DNA of 64,000 bases, from positions 1 to 64,000 of the forward strand of contig NZ_SKFH01000016.1 of the NCBI RefSeq assembly GCF_004343705.1, given 5' to 3'. Under the pieces are notes generated by a model. It did no database searches. It was not told the origin of the DNA and saw only the letters and a program-made list of their open reading frames with translations. Below, piece by piece: positions 40,791-50,214 of the stretch. The DNA is from Flaviaesturariibacter aridisoli. Lineage in GTDB: Bacteria > Bacteroidota > Bacteroidia > Chitinophagales > Chitinophagaceae. A program made the translations under genes and the position numbers. Every line of letters begins with the position of its first letter. The stretch's first letter is position 1.

Positions 40791-40818
40791 AAGGCCCTCC
40801 AAAGTTACTGGAGGGCCT
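40791..40818 (-). terminator. Intrinsic terminator of the PpiD-like gene
   Basis: AAGGCCCTCCA-AAGTTAC-TGGAGGGCCTT, an eleven-base-pair stem with T or A runs at both ends, 25 bases past the stop of the foldase gene on the minus strand. Confidence 0.85.
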
Positions 40819-40842
40819 TTTCGATACCGAAACATTTAACGC

Positions 40843-43002
40843 TTAATAGAACTTGGCGCGGTAGTCTTTGATGCTGGCGGCTTTTTTCAGGGCCTCGATG
40901 GGGCTGGCCTGGCCGGCGCGCTGGCGGGCGTCCTGCATCAGCAGGGCGCGTTGCTGCTCGATGCCGGCGGCTTCGGCGGCGGCGGCGCTCACGTTGTCTA
41001 CACGGAGCACGTATACGGCACCCTGGCCTTCGATGGCTTCATTCACCACCTTGCCTTTGTTGGCGGGGTTGAAGGAAGCACCGATCACTTTGTACTCGAA
41101 GCCGAGCACGTTGTTGTTGCCATTGAAGTGCAGGCTGTCGGCGGTGGCGATGGGCTGGTTCACCTTGGAGGCTACCGCTTCGAGGGTGCTGATCGTACCG
41201 ATATTCTTCTTGATCTGCTCGGCTTTTTTCTTGTTGCGCAGCACGGGCTCGAGGGCAGCGCGGGCCTGGGCAACGCTCTGCACACCGGCGGGGTTGATGG
41301 CGGTAACCACGGCCACAATGTACCCACCCGAGGTGAGGCGTTGAACGGGGAGCACCTCGCCTTTGCTGGCGGTGAATACTTCTTTCACCAGCGGGCGCGA
41401 GGTACCGGCACCCGGGATGTTGAAGTCCAGTTCGCGCAGGTCGGCCGTCTGCTTGTTGATGCCTTTGGCGCGGAGGTTCTTGTCGTAATTCTGGTTGAAC
41501 GATTCGAGGCTGCGGCTGTCGGCGGCAAACTGCGAAGCGGCGGTGTTGGCGTCGTTCTCGGTCTGGTCGCCGGTTACGATGGGGCGGGCCATGTAAGCGA
41601 TCTTGTACGCCATGTCGGAGCCGCGGGCGCCGAGCACTTCGATGATGTGGTAGCCGAAGTCGGTCTTTACCACGCCGCGCTGGCCGGGGCTGTGGGTAAA
41701 GATGAAGTCGTTGAACTGGGGCACCATGCGGCCGAAGCCGATGCTGTCGTATACGCCGCCCTTGTCTTTCGAACCCGGGTCGTCGGAATATTTCGTTACG
41801 AGGCTGTCGAAGCGGGCGCCGCTGTTGATGGCGTTGAGGATCGAGTCGGCGAGCGTCTTGGCGGCGGCGTCTTCACGGCCGGGCACCTGCTGGCCCGACT
41901 GCGGGTCTACGCGGGCTACGCTGAGCAGGATGTGCCGCACCTTCACGGTGTCGGCGATGTTCTTGGCTTCCACGATGCGCGACAGCACCAGGTACGACTG
42001 GTTGTTCTGCTGGTTGCGGTCGAGGTAAGGACCGTAGGTCACGCCCACGCCGGCGGCGAGGATGGAGTCTTTGTTGGGCTGCTGCATCTGCTTCTTGCTC
42101 ACGAGGCCGTCGTAGTAAGGCATCGTGCTGCTGTTGACGGCAGTGAACTGTGCATAATTGGTCGTGGTGTCGAAGCCGGCGCGGAGCTTTTCGAGCTCGC
42201 TGCGCGTAGCGGCGGTGTCGGCGGCGGTGGGCAGGGTGGGGAAGAGCACGTAGGAAATGCTGCGGGTCTCTTCTTTCTGCTCGTACTCGGTGCGGTGCTT
42301 CTTGATGTACTGGTCGATCTCGGCGTCGGTCACCTTCACGGCGGAGTCGGAGACCGTGGTGTACGGAATCGCTACATAAGAGGCGCGGGCCACGAGGGCG
42401 TTGTCGGCGGTCTGCTTTTCCACCAGCCACTTGGGCATATAGATGGTGTTGCTCAGCAGGGCGCTGTATTTTTCGGAAGCGCGTTGCTTGCGCAGGCTTT
42501 CAAAGTAGTTGGCGAGTTGCTCCTTGTCTTCGGGCTTGCCTTGCTTCTTGATCTGGTTCACGGCCTGCACGGCGAGGGCGCCGTTGTACTGACCGGTGGA
42601 GTCGGTAAAGCGCTGGCGCAGGTCGGCGGGCGGGTTGGCGCCGAACAGGTAGTCATTCATTTCCTTGGTGGTCACGGTGATGCCCAGCTTTTCGTACTGG
42701 TCGGCCAGCAGGTTCTCGGCGATCTCCTGGTTCCAGGTCTGCTCAATGAGGCCCTGGCGGCCGGCGTCGCCCACGTTGTAGCCCTGGGCCTTCTGCATGT
42801 CCTCCATGTTCTTCAGCTTGGCCTCGAACTCGGTAAGCTCAACTTTCTTTCCGTTGATCTTACCCACGGTGGTCGTGTTGCCGCTGAAGAGGTTGCTGCG
42901 GCTCGAAAAGGCGTCCATCAAAATGAAGCCCAGGAGGGACACGGCAATGAGCACAACCATCAAACGTGCGTACTTGTCCCTGATGTTCTGAATAACTGAC
43001 AT
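40843..43002 (-). CDS. PpiD-like periplasmic foldase (SurA_N and rotamase domains)
   Basis: A 719-residue membrane-anchored chaperone/peptidyl-prolyl isomerase. A single N-terminal helix (residues about 13-31, MVVLIAVSLLGFILMDAF) anchors it to the inner membrane. A SurA_N-type helical domain follows (to about 230), then a parvulin rotamase domain at about 340-460 (VRHILLS...FDSLVTKYSDDPGSKDKGG...FNDFIF) and a C-terminal helical/second PPIase-like section. It would assist folding of exported proteins. The conserved rotamase residues (H, D, P of the signature) are partly present, so enzyme activity is plausible but not certain. Confidence 0.9.
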   Translation of the reverse strand: MSVIQNIRDKYARLMVVLIAVSLLGFILMDAFSSRSNLFSGNTTTVGKINGKKVELTEFEAKLKNMEDMQKAQGYNVGDAGRQGLIEQTWNQEIAENLLADQYEKLGITVTTKEMNDYLFGANPPADLRQRFTDSTGQYNGALAVQAVNQIKKQGKPEDKEQLANYFESLRKQRASEKYSALLSNTIYMPKWLVEKQTADNALVARASYVAIPYTTVSDSAVKVTDAEIDQYIKKHRTEYEQKEETRSISYVLFPTLPTAADTAATRSELEKLRAGFDTTTNYAQFTAVNSSTMPYYDGLVSKKQMQQPNKDSILAAGVGVTYGPYLDRNQQNNQSYLVLSRIVEAKNIADTVKVRHILLSVARVDPQSGQQVPGREDAAAKTLADSILNAINSGARFDSLVTKYSDDPGSKDKGGVYDSIGFGRMVPQFNDFIFTHSPGQRGVVKTDFGYHIIEVLGARGSDMAYKIAYMARPIVTGDQTENDANTAASQFAADSRSLESFNQNYDKNLRAKGINKQTADLRELDFNIPGAGTSRPLVKEVFTASKGEVLPVQRLTSGGYIVAVVTAINPAGVQSVAQARAALEPVLRNKKKAEQIKKNIGTISTLEAVASKVNQPIATADSLHFNGNNNVLGFEYKVIGASFNPANKGKVVNEAIEGQGAVYVLRVDNVSAAAAEAAGIEQQRALLMQDARQRAGQASPIEALKKAASIKDYRAKFY

Positions 43003-43117
43003 AGGTGGAGTTTCGGTATTTATTTTATTACAGAGTGGGCAAATTTAGGGGTTTCGGGGTTATCAACAAATTGTGGAAAACCGCAATACGGGCCGTTTTT
43101 TAGGGCTTTTCGCCGGG

Positions 43118-43155
43118 TCGTGAGGCGTCGGGCGTGAGGCGTGAGGCGTGAGCCG
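43118..43155. repeat. GCGTGAGG half-element
   Basis: Four or five GTGAGGCGT words occur in a row with no inverted partner. The family is that of 29976-30099. It borders the left edge of the repeat array at 43.18 kb. Confidence 0.55.
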
Positions 43156-43169
43156 TCAGTGGTCTGGTT

Positions 43170-43403
43170 CCTTTATGCAAAGGATCCTCTTTCCGCGGCC
43201 TACAGGGTGGGGGACGGACAAAAAAGATCTTTTTTGGGGAAATAACAGGGGGGAGAAGGGCAGAAAAGATCTTTTTTCCCCAACCTACAGGGGGGTGGAA
43301 GCCCGAAAAAGATCTTTTTTCCCCAACCTACAGGGGGGTGGAAGCCCAAAAAAGATCTTTTTTCGGCAAACTACAGGGGGGCAGGCCCAAAAACCTTTTT
43401 CGG
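43170..43403. repeat. 43-bp tandem repeats centred on GATC palindromes
   Basis: The GATC centres begin at 43183, 43226, 43268, 43311 and 43354, that is 43, 42, 43 and 43 bases apart; a degenerate sixth (AAAAACCTTTTT) follows near 43390. The central core of the best units is AAAAAAGATCTTTTTT, followed by CCCCAACCTACAGGGGGG. A period of 43 bases is four helical turns, so the A/T tracts lie on one face of the helix. The region has no gene. Confidence 0.85.
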
Positions 43404-43514
43404 ACTTCTGCCCGGGGGAAAGGCCTGCCGGGAAAATTTTGGGGGCTGTCGATCTTATTATATGGTGCAGGGAAATGCATTTCGGATATTCATCGGGAGA
43501 CGCACGTGTATAGC

Positions 43515-43540
43515 GAGACGCACATGGTGCGTCTCTACGG
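43515..43540 (+). repeat. REP-like palindrome in the origin-like region
   Basis: GAGACGCACATGGTGCGTCT followed by CTACGG, a near-exact copy of those around the RAYT gene, with a half copy GAGACGCACG at 43497-43506 beside it. Confidence 0.8.
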
Positions 43541-43549
43541 GGACCGTTT

Positions 43550-43934
43550 TTCCCTGTGGATAACGGTGGAAAACCGGGGCATAACCCCCGTGGAACGGGT
43601 GGGTGAAACGTGCACGCGGGTGGAACAACCGCGTCGCCGGCGGTCGGGGTTCGAAAGCACGTGGGTTATCCGCAACTTATCCCGGTCTCATTCACAACCC
43701 GAAAAAAGACCATATGTCCGGAACGGTTTTCACAGGGCTCTATCCACAGGGTGGTGAAAAAGAGGAGGAATGAAGCGTCACCCGGTACCTTTGCTGGGGA
43801 TAAACGGTGGATAGCGGTGTATAACTGCACCCTTTTTGTAAACTCCCGAATGGGCGGAACCGTTATCCCCAAATCCACAGCCCTAATAGTAATAGGTCTC
43901 TTTTAAATAAATAAGGAATACTATAAGTTATTAT
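43550..43934. other. Candidate replication origin: DnaA-box cluster and AT-rich end
   Basis: The region contains TGTGGATAA at 43555-43563 (exact reverse complement of TTATCCACA), TTATCCGCA at 43666-43674, CTATCCACA at 43740-43748, TGGGGATAA at 43795-43803 and TTATCCCCA at 43863-43871, each differing from the DnaA-box consensus at one position at most, plus weaker copies. It ends in an AT-rich stretch (43885-43934) that contains TTTTAAATAAATAAGG. There is no gene between 43003 and 43934. A dnaA gene is not in the window. Whether this is the chromosomal origin is an inference. Confidence 0.55.
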
Positions 43935-44947
<1,013 letters not shown>

Positions 44948-44948
<1 letters not shown>

Positions 44949-45090
44949 GCGTGAGCCGTGAAGCGTGAGGCGTGAGGCGTGAGCCGTCACTGACGCCTGA
45001 TAACGGAAGAACGTCCCGCAAAGCGGGACGTTCTTAATTTCTGCACATCGGCCTGCGCGCGGTTGACGCCTCACGCCTCCCGCCTCACGT
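44948..45090. repeat. GTGAGGC/GCCTCAC word element with terminator core
   Basis: Words GTGAGGC on the left and GCCTCAC on the right surround AAGAACGTCCCGC-AAA-GCGGGACGTTCTT (45006-45034). This is the same design as 29976-30099, with the identical flanking AAGAACG/CGTTCTT but a different inner stem. The hairpin is a likely terminator for nadA. Confidence 0.75.
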
Positions 45091-45298
45091 TTTGGCTTTT
45101 CCCCAACAGCAGTGCGGCAAGAAAATTTTTAGATTCCCTGTTTTCGCTGTAAAATTGCAGCGGAATCCCGTTCGGAACCCTTCCTGCACCAATCCCCCTT
45201 TACCGGTTATTTCTCAGGTATTCCGTTCAAAACCATTCAAAAAAGATCATTCACGCCATCGGTTCTTTTAGCCGTGTGACTAAAACTCAAGCACTCGT

Positions 45299-47200
45299 AT
45301 GTACGATATTTTGCAGTTGAACGACATGCTCGTTCCTGAATTGCTGGACGTTGCTGAACGTCTTCAGATCGACAACGCCCGGAAATTAAGCAAGCAGGAT
45401 CTGATCTACAAAATCCTCGACAAACAGGCACTCACCGCCAGCCCCGCCGCCAAGCAGGACGACGGCAAGGGCGCGCGCAACCGCCGTACCCGCATTGTAA
45501 AAGCATCTACCGCCAACTCCACCGAAGAAGCCATCGTGGAAGATACATCCGAAGAAACCGAAGAAGCGCCCGTAGCCGAAGAGCCCAAGAAGGGCGGACG
45601 CCGCGGCGCCGGCCGCAACGAAGGCGAGCGGAAAGCCGCTCCCGAGCGTGCCGCCCGCGCTGAAGCCGCTCCCGAACGCACGGCAGCAGCCCCTCAGGCC
45701 TCCGCCGCTCCCAAAAAAGAAGAGCAGCGTCCCGCGCAAAACGAGCGCGGCGCACAGGGCGACCGCACGGCAAACGCCGAGCGCCCCAAGCGTGGCCGCC
45801 CGCGTAAGAACGAGACCCAGCCTTCGCAATCGGAGCTCCCCATGGAAACCGACGCCGCCATCGCCGAAGCGCAGGCGCCCTCGGCCGAGAGCAAAAGCAA
45901 TAGCCAGCAGCAGCCGGCACAGCCGCAGGGGCCCCAGCCCCAGCAGGGTCAGCCCGGTCAGCCTGGCGATGTGCAGATACCCGAGCGCATGATCTCCGCG
46001 CCCAACATCAACAAGTTTTTCCAGAAAGCGGAAGGGGCTTCCCGCGGCAATAGCAACCGCAACGAAAATCCCTTCAATGTGGAGTTCGACGGCCAGGTGA
46101 TCGGTGAAGGCGTGCTCGAGATGATGCCCGACGGCTACGGGTTCCTGCGCTCTTCCGACTACAATTACCTCTCCTCGCCCGACGACGTTTATGTATCGCC
46201 TTCGCAGATCAAACTGTTCGGCATCAAGCCGGGCGATACCGTGTTCGGCAGCGTGCGTCCGCCGAAAGAAGGAGAGAAATATTTCGCGCTGCTGAAGGTG
46301 GAAACCATCAACGGCAAAACGCCCGAAGCCGTGCGCGACCGCGTGCCCTTCGAATACCTTACACCGCTGTTCCCCTTCGAAAAGCTCAACCTGTTCATGG
46401 CGCCCAATGGCTACAGCACGCGCATCATGGATCTCTTTACCCCCATCGGTAAAGGCCAGCGCGGACTCATCGTGGCCCAGCCGAAAGTAGGTAAGACCGT
46501 ACTGCTGAAAGAAGTGGCCAATGCTATTGCAGCCAACCACCCCGAAGTATACCTGATGGTGGTGCTCATCGACGAGCGCCCCGAGGAAGTGACCGACATG
46601 GAGCGCTCCGTGCGCGCCGAGGTGATCGCCTCTACGTTCGACGAGCCCGCAGAAAAGCACGTGAAGGTGTCTACTGTTGCCCTCAACAAGGCCAAGCGCC
46701 TCGTAGAGTGCGGCCACGATGTGGTGATCCTGCTCGATTCGATTACCCGCCTGGCCCGCGCCCACAACACGGTTGCGCCCTCTTCGGGTAAAGTGCTTTC
46801 CGGCGGTGTGGAAGCCAACGCGATGCAGAAGCCCAAGCAGTTCTTCGGTGCAGCCCGTAAGATTGAAAACGGCGGCTCGCTCACCATCCTGGCCACCGCG
46901 CTGATCGACACCGGCTCCAAGATGGACGAAGTGATCTTTGAAGAATTCAAAGGCACCGGCAACATGGAGCTGTCGCTCGACCGCCGCCTGGCCAACAAGC
47001 GCATTTTCCCCGCCATCGACCTCGTGGGTTCCTCTACCCGCCGCGACGACCTGCTGCTGGAGCGCGACGTGCTGCAGCGCATGAACCTGCTGCGGGTATA
47101 CCTCAACGACATGAATCCCGAAGAGGCGATGAACGAGTTGCTCCGCCGCATGCGCGGTACGAAAAGCAACGAAGAGTTCCTCGCTTCGATGAACGGTTGA
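45299..47200 (+). CDS. rho: Transcription termination factor Rho with a long N-terminal insert
   Basis: A 633-residue hexameric RNA-dependent ATPase that ends transcription. Order: Rho_N helical domain (residues about 6-42), a ~185-residue low-complexity segment rich in Ala, Glu, Pro, Gln and Arg (about 45-235), RNA-binding cold-shock-like domain (about 250-335, [17 protein letters not shown]), and the ATPase core with Walker A AQPKVGKT near residues 394-401, Walker B VVILLDS and secondary-site loops. Core Rho is about 420 residues, so the insert explains the extra length. Such inserts are known in Bacteroidota Rho. The upstream leader of 200 bases is gene-free. Confidence 0.97.
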   Translation: MYDILQLNDMLVPELLDVAERLQIDNARKLSKQDLIYKILDKQALTASPAAKQDDGKGARNRRTRIVKASTANSTEEAIVEDTSEETEEAPVAEEPKKGGRRGAGRNEGERKAAPERAARAEAAPERTAAAPQASAAPKKEEQRPAQNERGAQGDRTANAERPKRGRPRKNETQPSQSELPMETDAAIAEAQAPSAESKSNSQQQPAQPQGPQPQQGQPGQPGDVQIPERMISAPNINKFFQKAEGASRGNSNRNENPFNVEFDGQVIGEGVLEMMPDGYGFLRSSDYNYLSSPDDVYVSPSQIKLFGIKPGDTVFGSVRPPKEGEKYFALLKVETINGKTPEAVRDRVPFEYLTPLFPFEKLNLFMAPNGYSTRIMDLFTPIGKGQRGLIVAQPKVGKTVLLKEVANAIAANHPEVYLMVVLIDERPEEVTDMERSVRAEVIASTFDEPAEKHVKVSTVALNKAKRLVECGHDVVILLDSITRLARAHNTVAPSSGKVLSGGVEANAMQKPKQFFGAARKIENGGSLTILATALIDTGSKMDEVIFEEFKGTGNMELSLDRRLANKRIFPAIDLVGSSTRRDDLLLERDVLQRMNLLRVYLNDMNPEEAMNELLRRMRGTKSNEEFLASMNG

Positions 47201-47267
47201 AGCCCTGGTGCTTCGTCGGCTTCAAAGGGAAAAAGAAGATAATTCCCCAGCGTAAACAATATTCTAA

Positions 47268-47290
47268 AGTCCCCTCCAAGGGGACTTTTT
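47268..47290 (+). terminator. Intrinsic terminator
   Basis: AGTCCCCT-CCA-AGGGGACT followed by TTTTT, 68 bases after the rho stop. Confidence 0.85.
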
Positions 47291-47315
47291 CATTTCTTAC
47301 TCAGCCATTCACGCA

Positions 47316-47360
47316 TGTTTGTCAGCCTGAGCGCAGCCGAAGGCTGTGGTATCTCCGCCC
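47316..47360. repeat. GTCAGCCTGAGCGCAGCCGAAGG-type dispersed repeat
   Basis: The segment starting GTCAGCCTGAGCGCAGCCG and continuing AAGGCTGTGGTATCTC is a known kind of intergenic repeat in Bacteroidota (CCTGAGCGnAGCGAAGG followed by ATCTC). It lies in the gap before the lipoprotein gene. Confidence 0.6.
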
Positions 47361-47419
47361 CAGCCCGGCCGATAGGAACCATTTTTGCAGGCTGAGTAAC
47401 GAAACAAACTCAACGCAAG

Positions 47420-48103
47420 ATGAAACAAGCAAAATGGCTGAGCATTGCTGCCTTCGCAGCTACGCTGGCCGCCTGCAATGGCAATGGCACCAATAACGGC
47501 ACAGCCGATACCACCGCCACCACCACCACTACCACTACAACGGAATCGACCGGCGCCACGGCCAGCACCGGCAACTACGCCGCTATGGCCGACTCCTTCC
47601 GCGTCAACAGCCAGGCGGGTAATTACCTCGACGCAAAAACGGGTAAGCCCATCCGCATTAAGTATGATGCTACCACGCGCCGCGCAGTCAACGAAGAAAC
47701 CAATCAGCCGGTATGGCGCTATGTAGACCGCCGCACCTGGTGGGTATACGGTGCCGACAACGACAACTGGAACCAGGTGGGTGAAGCCCGCATGGATGGC
47801 TCTACCCTGAAATACAAGAGCTCGTCCAACGACAACTGGCTGAGCTACGATGAGCGCTGGAGCGAAGACGACCAGCGGTATATGAACTCGATGAACGATA
47901 CGACCACGGTAGCCGGCAGCACCGAGGATGCCGCAACGGGTTCCAATGGCGAAGTAAAGGTGAAAGACAACGGCAATAAAGTGAAAGACAAGGATGTGAA
48001 GGTCAAGACGAGCAATGAAGGCGACATCAAGATCAAAGACAAGCAGACCGGTGAAAAAGTGAAATACAATGCCGACAATGGCAAGGTGAAATCCGGCCAT
48101 TAA
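47420..48103 (+). CDS. Lipoprotein with a repetitive charged tail
   Basis: A 227-residue exported lipoprotein (lipobox LAAC, Cys about 19). A threonine-rich linker with eight consecutive threonines follows. The central domain (about 50-150) has a WRYVDRRTWWVYGADNDNW motif and looks beta-rich. The C-terminal 60 residues are nearly all Lys, Asp, Val, Gly and Asn in repeats of VKDxGNKVKDKDVKV type. No family recognised. It lies between rho and mnmH and is followed by a strong terminator. Confidence 0.65.
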   Translation: MKQAKWLSIAAFAATLAACNGNGTNNGTADTTATTTTTTTTESTGATASTGNYAAMADSFRVNSQAGNYLDAKTGKPIRIKYDATTRRAVNEETNQPVWRYVDRRTWWVYGADNDNWNQVGEARMDGSTLKYKSSSNDNWLSYDERWSEDDQRYMNSMNDTTTVAGSTEDAATGSNGEVKVKDNGNKVKDKDVKVKTSNEGDIKIKDKQTGEKVKYNADNGKVKSGH

Positions 48104-48129
48104 CCAGTGCTTCACCCTTAACCAACGAG

Positions 48130-48154
48130 AGCCCCTCCTGTGAGGGGCTTTTTC
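48130..48154 (+). terminator. Intrinsic terminator
   Basis: AGCCCCTC-CTGT-GAGGGGCT, eight base pairs, followed by TTTTT, 27 bases past the lipoprotein stop. Confidence 0.85.
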
Positions 48155-48304
48155 GTGAGTGAAAGAACGGATACGCAGATTTGTTATGATTTATTATGAT
48201 CTGATTCGCGGTAATACAATCCGCGTAAATCTTAATCATCATAAAAGATCTGCGTTCTTTCTCTCCAGCGCGCGTGCGCGCCACGAATCCCGATCTTTGC
48301 CCCC
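48155..48304. other. Gap upstream of the selenium operon
   Basis: The gap holds inverted AT-rich words (ATCTGCGTTC on the right and GAACGGATACGCAGATTTGT on the left). The sequence GATCTTTGC at 48292-48300, just before the GTG at 48305, resembles TAnnTTTG in six of eight positions and may be the promoter. Confidence 0.4.
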
Positions 48305-49360
48305 GTGCCCATTCAACGCCACCCCATAGAGGAATTCCTCACCCTTTGCAAAGACGCACTGCTCTTCGACGTACGCTCGCCGGGCGAGTATGAGCACGCG
48401 CAGCTGCCGGGTGCGGTGAGCCTGCCGCTGTTCACCAACGAGGAGCGCGCGCTGGTGGGCACCGCCTACAAGCAGGTGAGCCGCGAGCACGCCATCAAGA
48501 TCGGCCTCGACGCCTTCGGCCCCAAGATGCGCAACATGGTGGAAACCGTGGAGCGCGCGGCTAAGAGCAGGGGGCTCGACAGCACCGCGCCGGTATATCT
48601 CTACTGCTGGCGCGGCGGTATGCGCAGCGGCGCCGTGGCCTGGTTGCTCGGGCTTTACGGCTTCGACGTACACGTGCTCGACGGCGGCTACAAAGCTTTC
48701 CGCAACTGGGTGCTCGAACAGTTTACCCTCGCCTATCCCTTCCGGGTGCTTGGTGGCTATACCGGCAGCGGCAAGACCGAATTACTGCACCTCCTCAAAG
48801 CAGCCGGTGAACTCGTGATTGATCTGGAAGGATTGGCCGGCCACAAGGGCTCCGCCTTCGGCAACATCGGAATGCCGGCGCAACCGTCGCAGGAGCTATT
48901 CGAAAACCTGCTGGCACTTCAACTCGACGCCGCCCGCTCACGGCTCACGGCTGACGGCTCACGATTGTGGCTCGAAGACGAAAGCCAGCGCATCGGCCAA
49001 CGGCACATACCCCATGCACTCTGGCCGCAGTTGCTGGCCGCCCCGATCTCTTTCGTCGACATTCCCTTTGAAGCGCGGCTCCGGCATATCGTGGAAGAGT
49101 ACGGCGTACTGGACCGGGAACGTCTCCGCGACGCCATCGGCCGTATCAGCAAACGCCTTGGGGGCCTCGAAACAAAAATGGCCCTGCAGCACCTTGATGC
49201 CGGCGACCTCACAGCCTGCTTCGCCATCCTGCTGCGTTACTACGATAAATTGTACCTTAAAGGACTGCACGGCCGCCAGGATCTCGAAGGGCGCCTGCAA
49301 ACCATTTCCGTAACCGATGTGACACCCGAAAATGTGCACGCTATCCTGTCTGCCCTATGA
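48305..49360 (+). CDS. mnmH: tRNA 2-selenouridine synthase
   Basis: A 351-residue enzyme that replaces sulfur by selenium in the wobble uridine of certain tRNAs, using selenophosphate. The N-terminal rhodanese domain (DVRSPGEYEHAQLPGA, catalytic Cys in LYCWRGGMRSG near residue 101) is followed by a P-loop domain (GGYTGSGKTELL, about 150-161). It begins with GTG. Residues about 211-220 (RSRLTADGSRLW) come from an in-frame copy of the CTCACGGCTCACGGC repeat; relatives have a shorter link before the LEDES segment. Its stop overlaps the next start by four bases. selD two genes on would supply selenophosphate. Confidence 0.93.
   Translation: MPIQRHPIEEFLTLCKDALLFDVRSPGEYEHAQLPGAVSLPLFTNEERALVGTAYKQVSREHAIKIGLDAFGPKMRNMVETVERAAKSRGLDSTAPVYLYCWRGGMRSGAVAWLLGLYGFDVHVLDGGYKAFRNWVLEQFTLAYPFRVLGGYTGSGKTELLHLLKAAGELVIDLEGLAGHKGSAFGNIGMPAQPSQELFENLLALQLDAARSRLTADGSRLWLEDESQRIGQRHIPHALWPQLLAAPISFVDIPFEARLRHIVEEYGVLDRERLRDAIGRISKRLGGLETKMALQHLDAGDLTACFAILLRYYDKLYLKGLHGRQDLEGRLQTISVTDVTPENVHAILSAL
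48936..48963. repeat. CTCACGG word repeat inside mnmH
   Basis: GCTCACGGCTCACGGCTGAC followed by GGCTCACG belongs to the word family of 29976-30099 and 44948-45090, here embedded in frame in a coding gene. Confidence 0.7.
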
Positions 49361-50214
49361 AACGAATTTTTTTCTTTTGGATGACCCTTCTTTCTTTCGC
49401 CGCCGGTGCGCAGGAAGTAACCGGCCTTTATACCGGTACGCTGCGCAACGACAGCACCGGGCTGGTGCAGCAATACGAGCTGTCGCTGCAGCAACGCGGT
49501 GAAAAGGTGGAAGGCTACGCTTACACGAGCTTCTTGCTGAATGACCGCTTTCACTTCGGCTTCCGCAAGGTGCGGGGCGATGTGAAGGAAGGACTGATCC
49601 TGCGCCTGCACGAAGACGAAATGCTCGAGAACAATTTTCCAGCCCCGCCGCCGAAAGGTATCCGCCGCATGCTGGTGGTAGAGCTGATCAACGGTATCGA
49701 TTCGCTGAAGGGCAAATGGTCCACCAACCGCACCCGGCAATGGGCGCCGGCAACCGGCACCTTCGCATTGAAGCGCAAGCGCGACAGCACATCCTCGGCC
49801 CTCGTGGCCAAGCTGCGCGAGCACTACCCGCCGCCGGCAGCGAAGGCCGAACCGCCGCGCCCGCTGGCTTTCACGGAGCGGCAGGTGCAAACCATCCAGA
49901 ACGTAACTCTCCGTGCCGACAGTGTGGAGATCGCGCTTTACGATAACGGTCTTGTAGACGGCGACAGCGTGAGCGTGTATCTCAACGGGCAACCGTTGGT
50001 GCAGCATGTGCGCCTCAGCGAGCATGCCTTCCGCTATACCGTGCGCCTGAAACCGGGCGTAGTGAACGAGCTGTCGCTCATGGCCGAAAACCTGGGATCA
50101 CTGCCGCCTAATACGGGACTGCTGGTGCTGCAAAGCGGCAGCGCCCGCTACCAGGTTTATTTCAGCGCCGACCTCAAAACCAACGCACGCATACTGATCC
50201 AAAAACCGAATTGA
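49357..50214 (+). CDS. Secreted hypothetical protein between mnmH and selD
   Basis: A 285-residue exported protein with a signal peptide (ending FAAGAQE). The N-terminal part (about 20-135) is a beta-rich domain (GLYTGTLRNDSTG...YAYTSFLL...FGFRKVRG). A second domain (about 180-285) has LRADSVEIALYDNGLVDGDSVSVYLNG, a beta-sandwich of a type seen in many secreted Bacteroidota proteins. It overlaps mnmH by four bases and selD by one, so it is fixed in a selenium operon by position. I know of no selenium role for it. Confidence 0.65.
   Translation: MKRIFFFWMTLLSFAAGAQEVTGLYTGTLRNDSTGLVQQYELSLQQRGEKVEGYAYTSFLLNDRFHFGFRKVRGDVKEGLILRLHEDEMLENNFPAPPPKGIRRMLVVELINGIDSLKGKWSTNRTRQWAPATGTFALKRKRDSTSSALVAKLREHYPPPAAKAEPPRPLAFTERQVQTIQNVTLRADSVEIALYDNGLVDGDSVSVYLNGQPLVQHVRLSEHAFRYTVRLKPGVVNELSLMAENLGSLPPNTGLLVLQSGSARYQVYFSADLKTNARILIQKPN

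Noticed and set aside
43170-43403. CRISPR array
   Set aside because: The units are contiguous 43-bp tandem repeats without unique spacers, and no cas gene is present.
43148-43513. 121-codon frame over the 43-bp repeats
   Set aside because: It is the translation of a tandem repeat, with no start signal, and it ends in the DnaA-box region.
45091-45298. A tRNA or small RNA in the rho leader
   Set aside because: I found no cloverleaf-like arms or T-loop consensus. A regulatory leader is possible but not supported by a clear structure.
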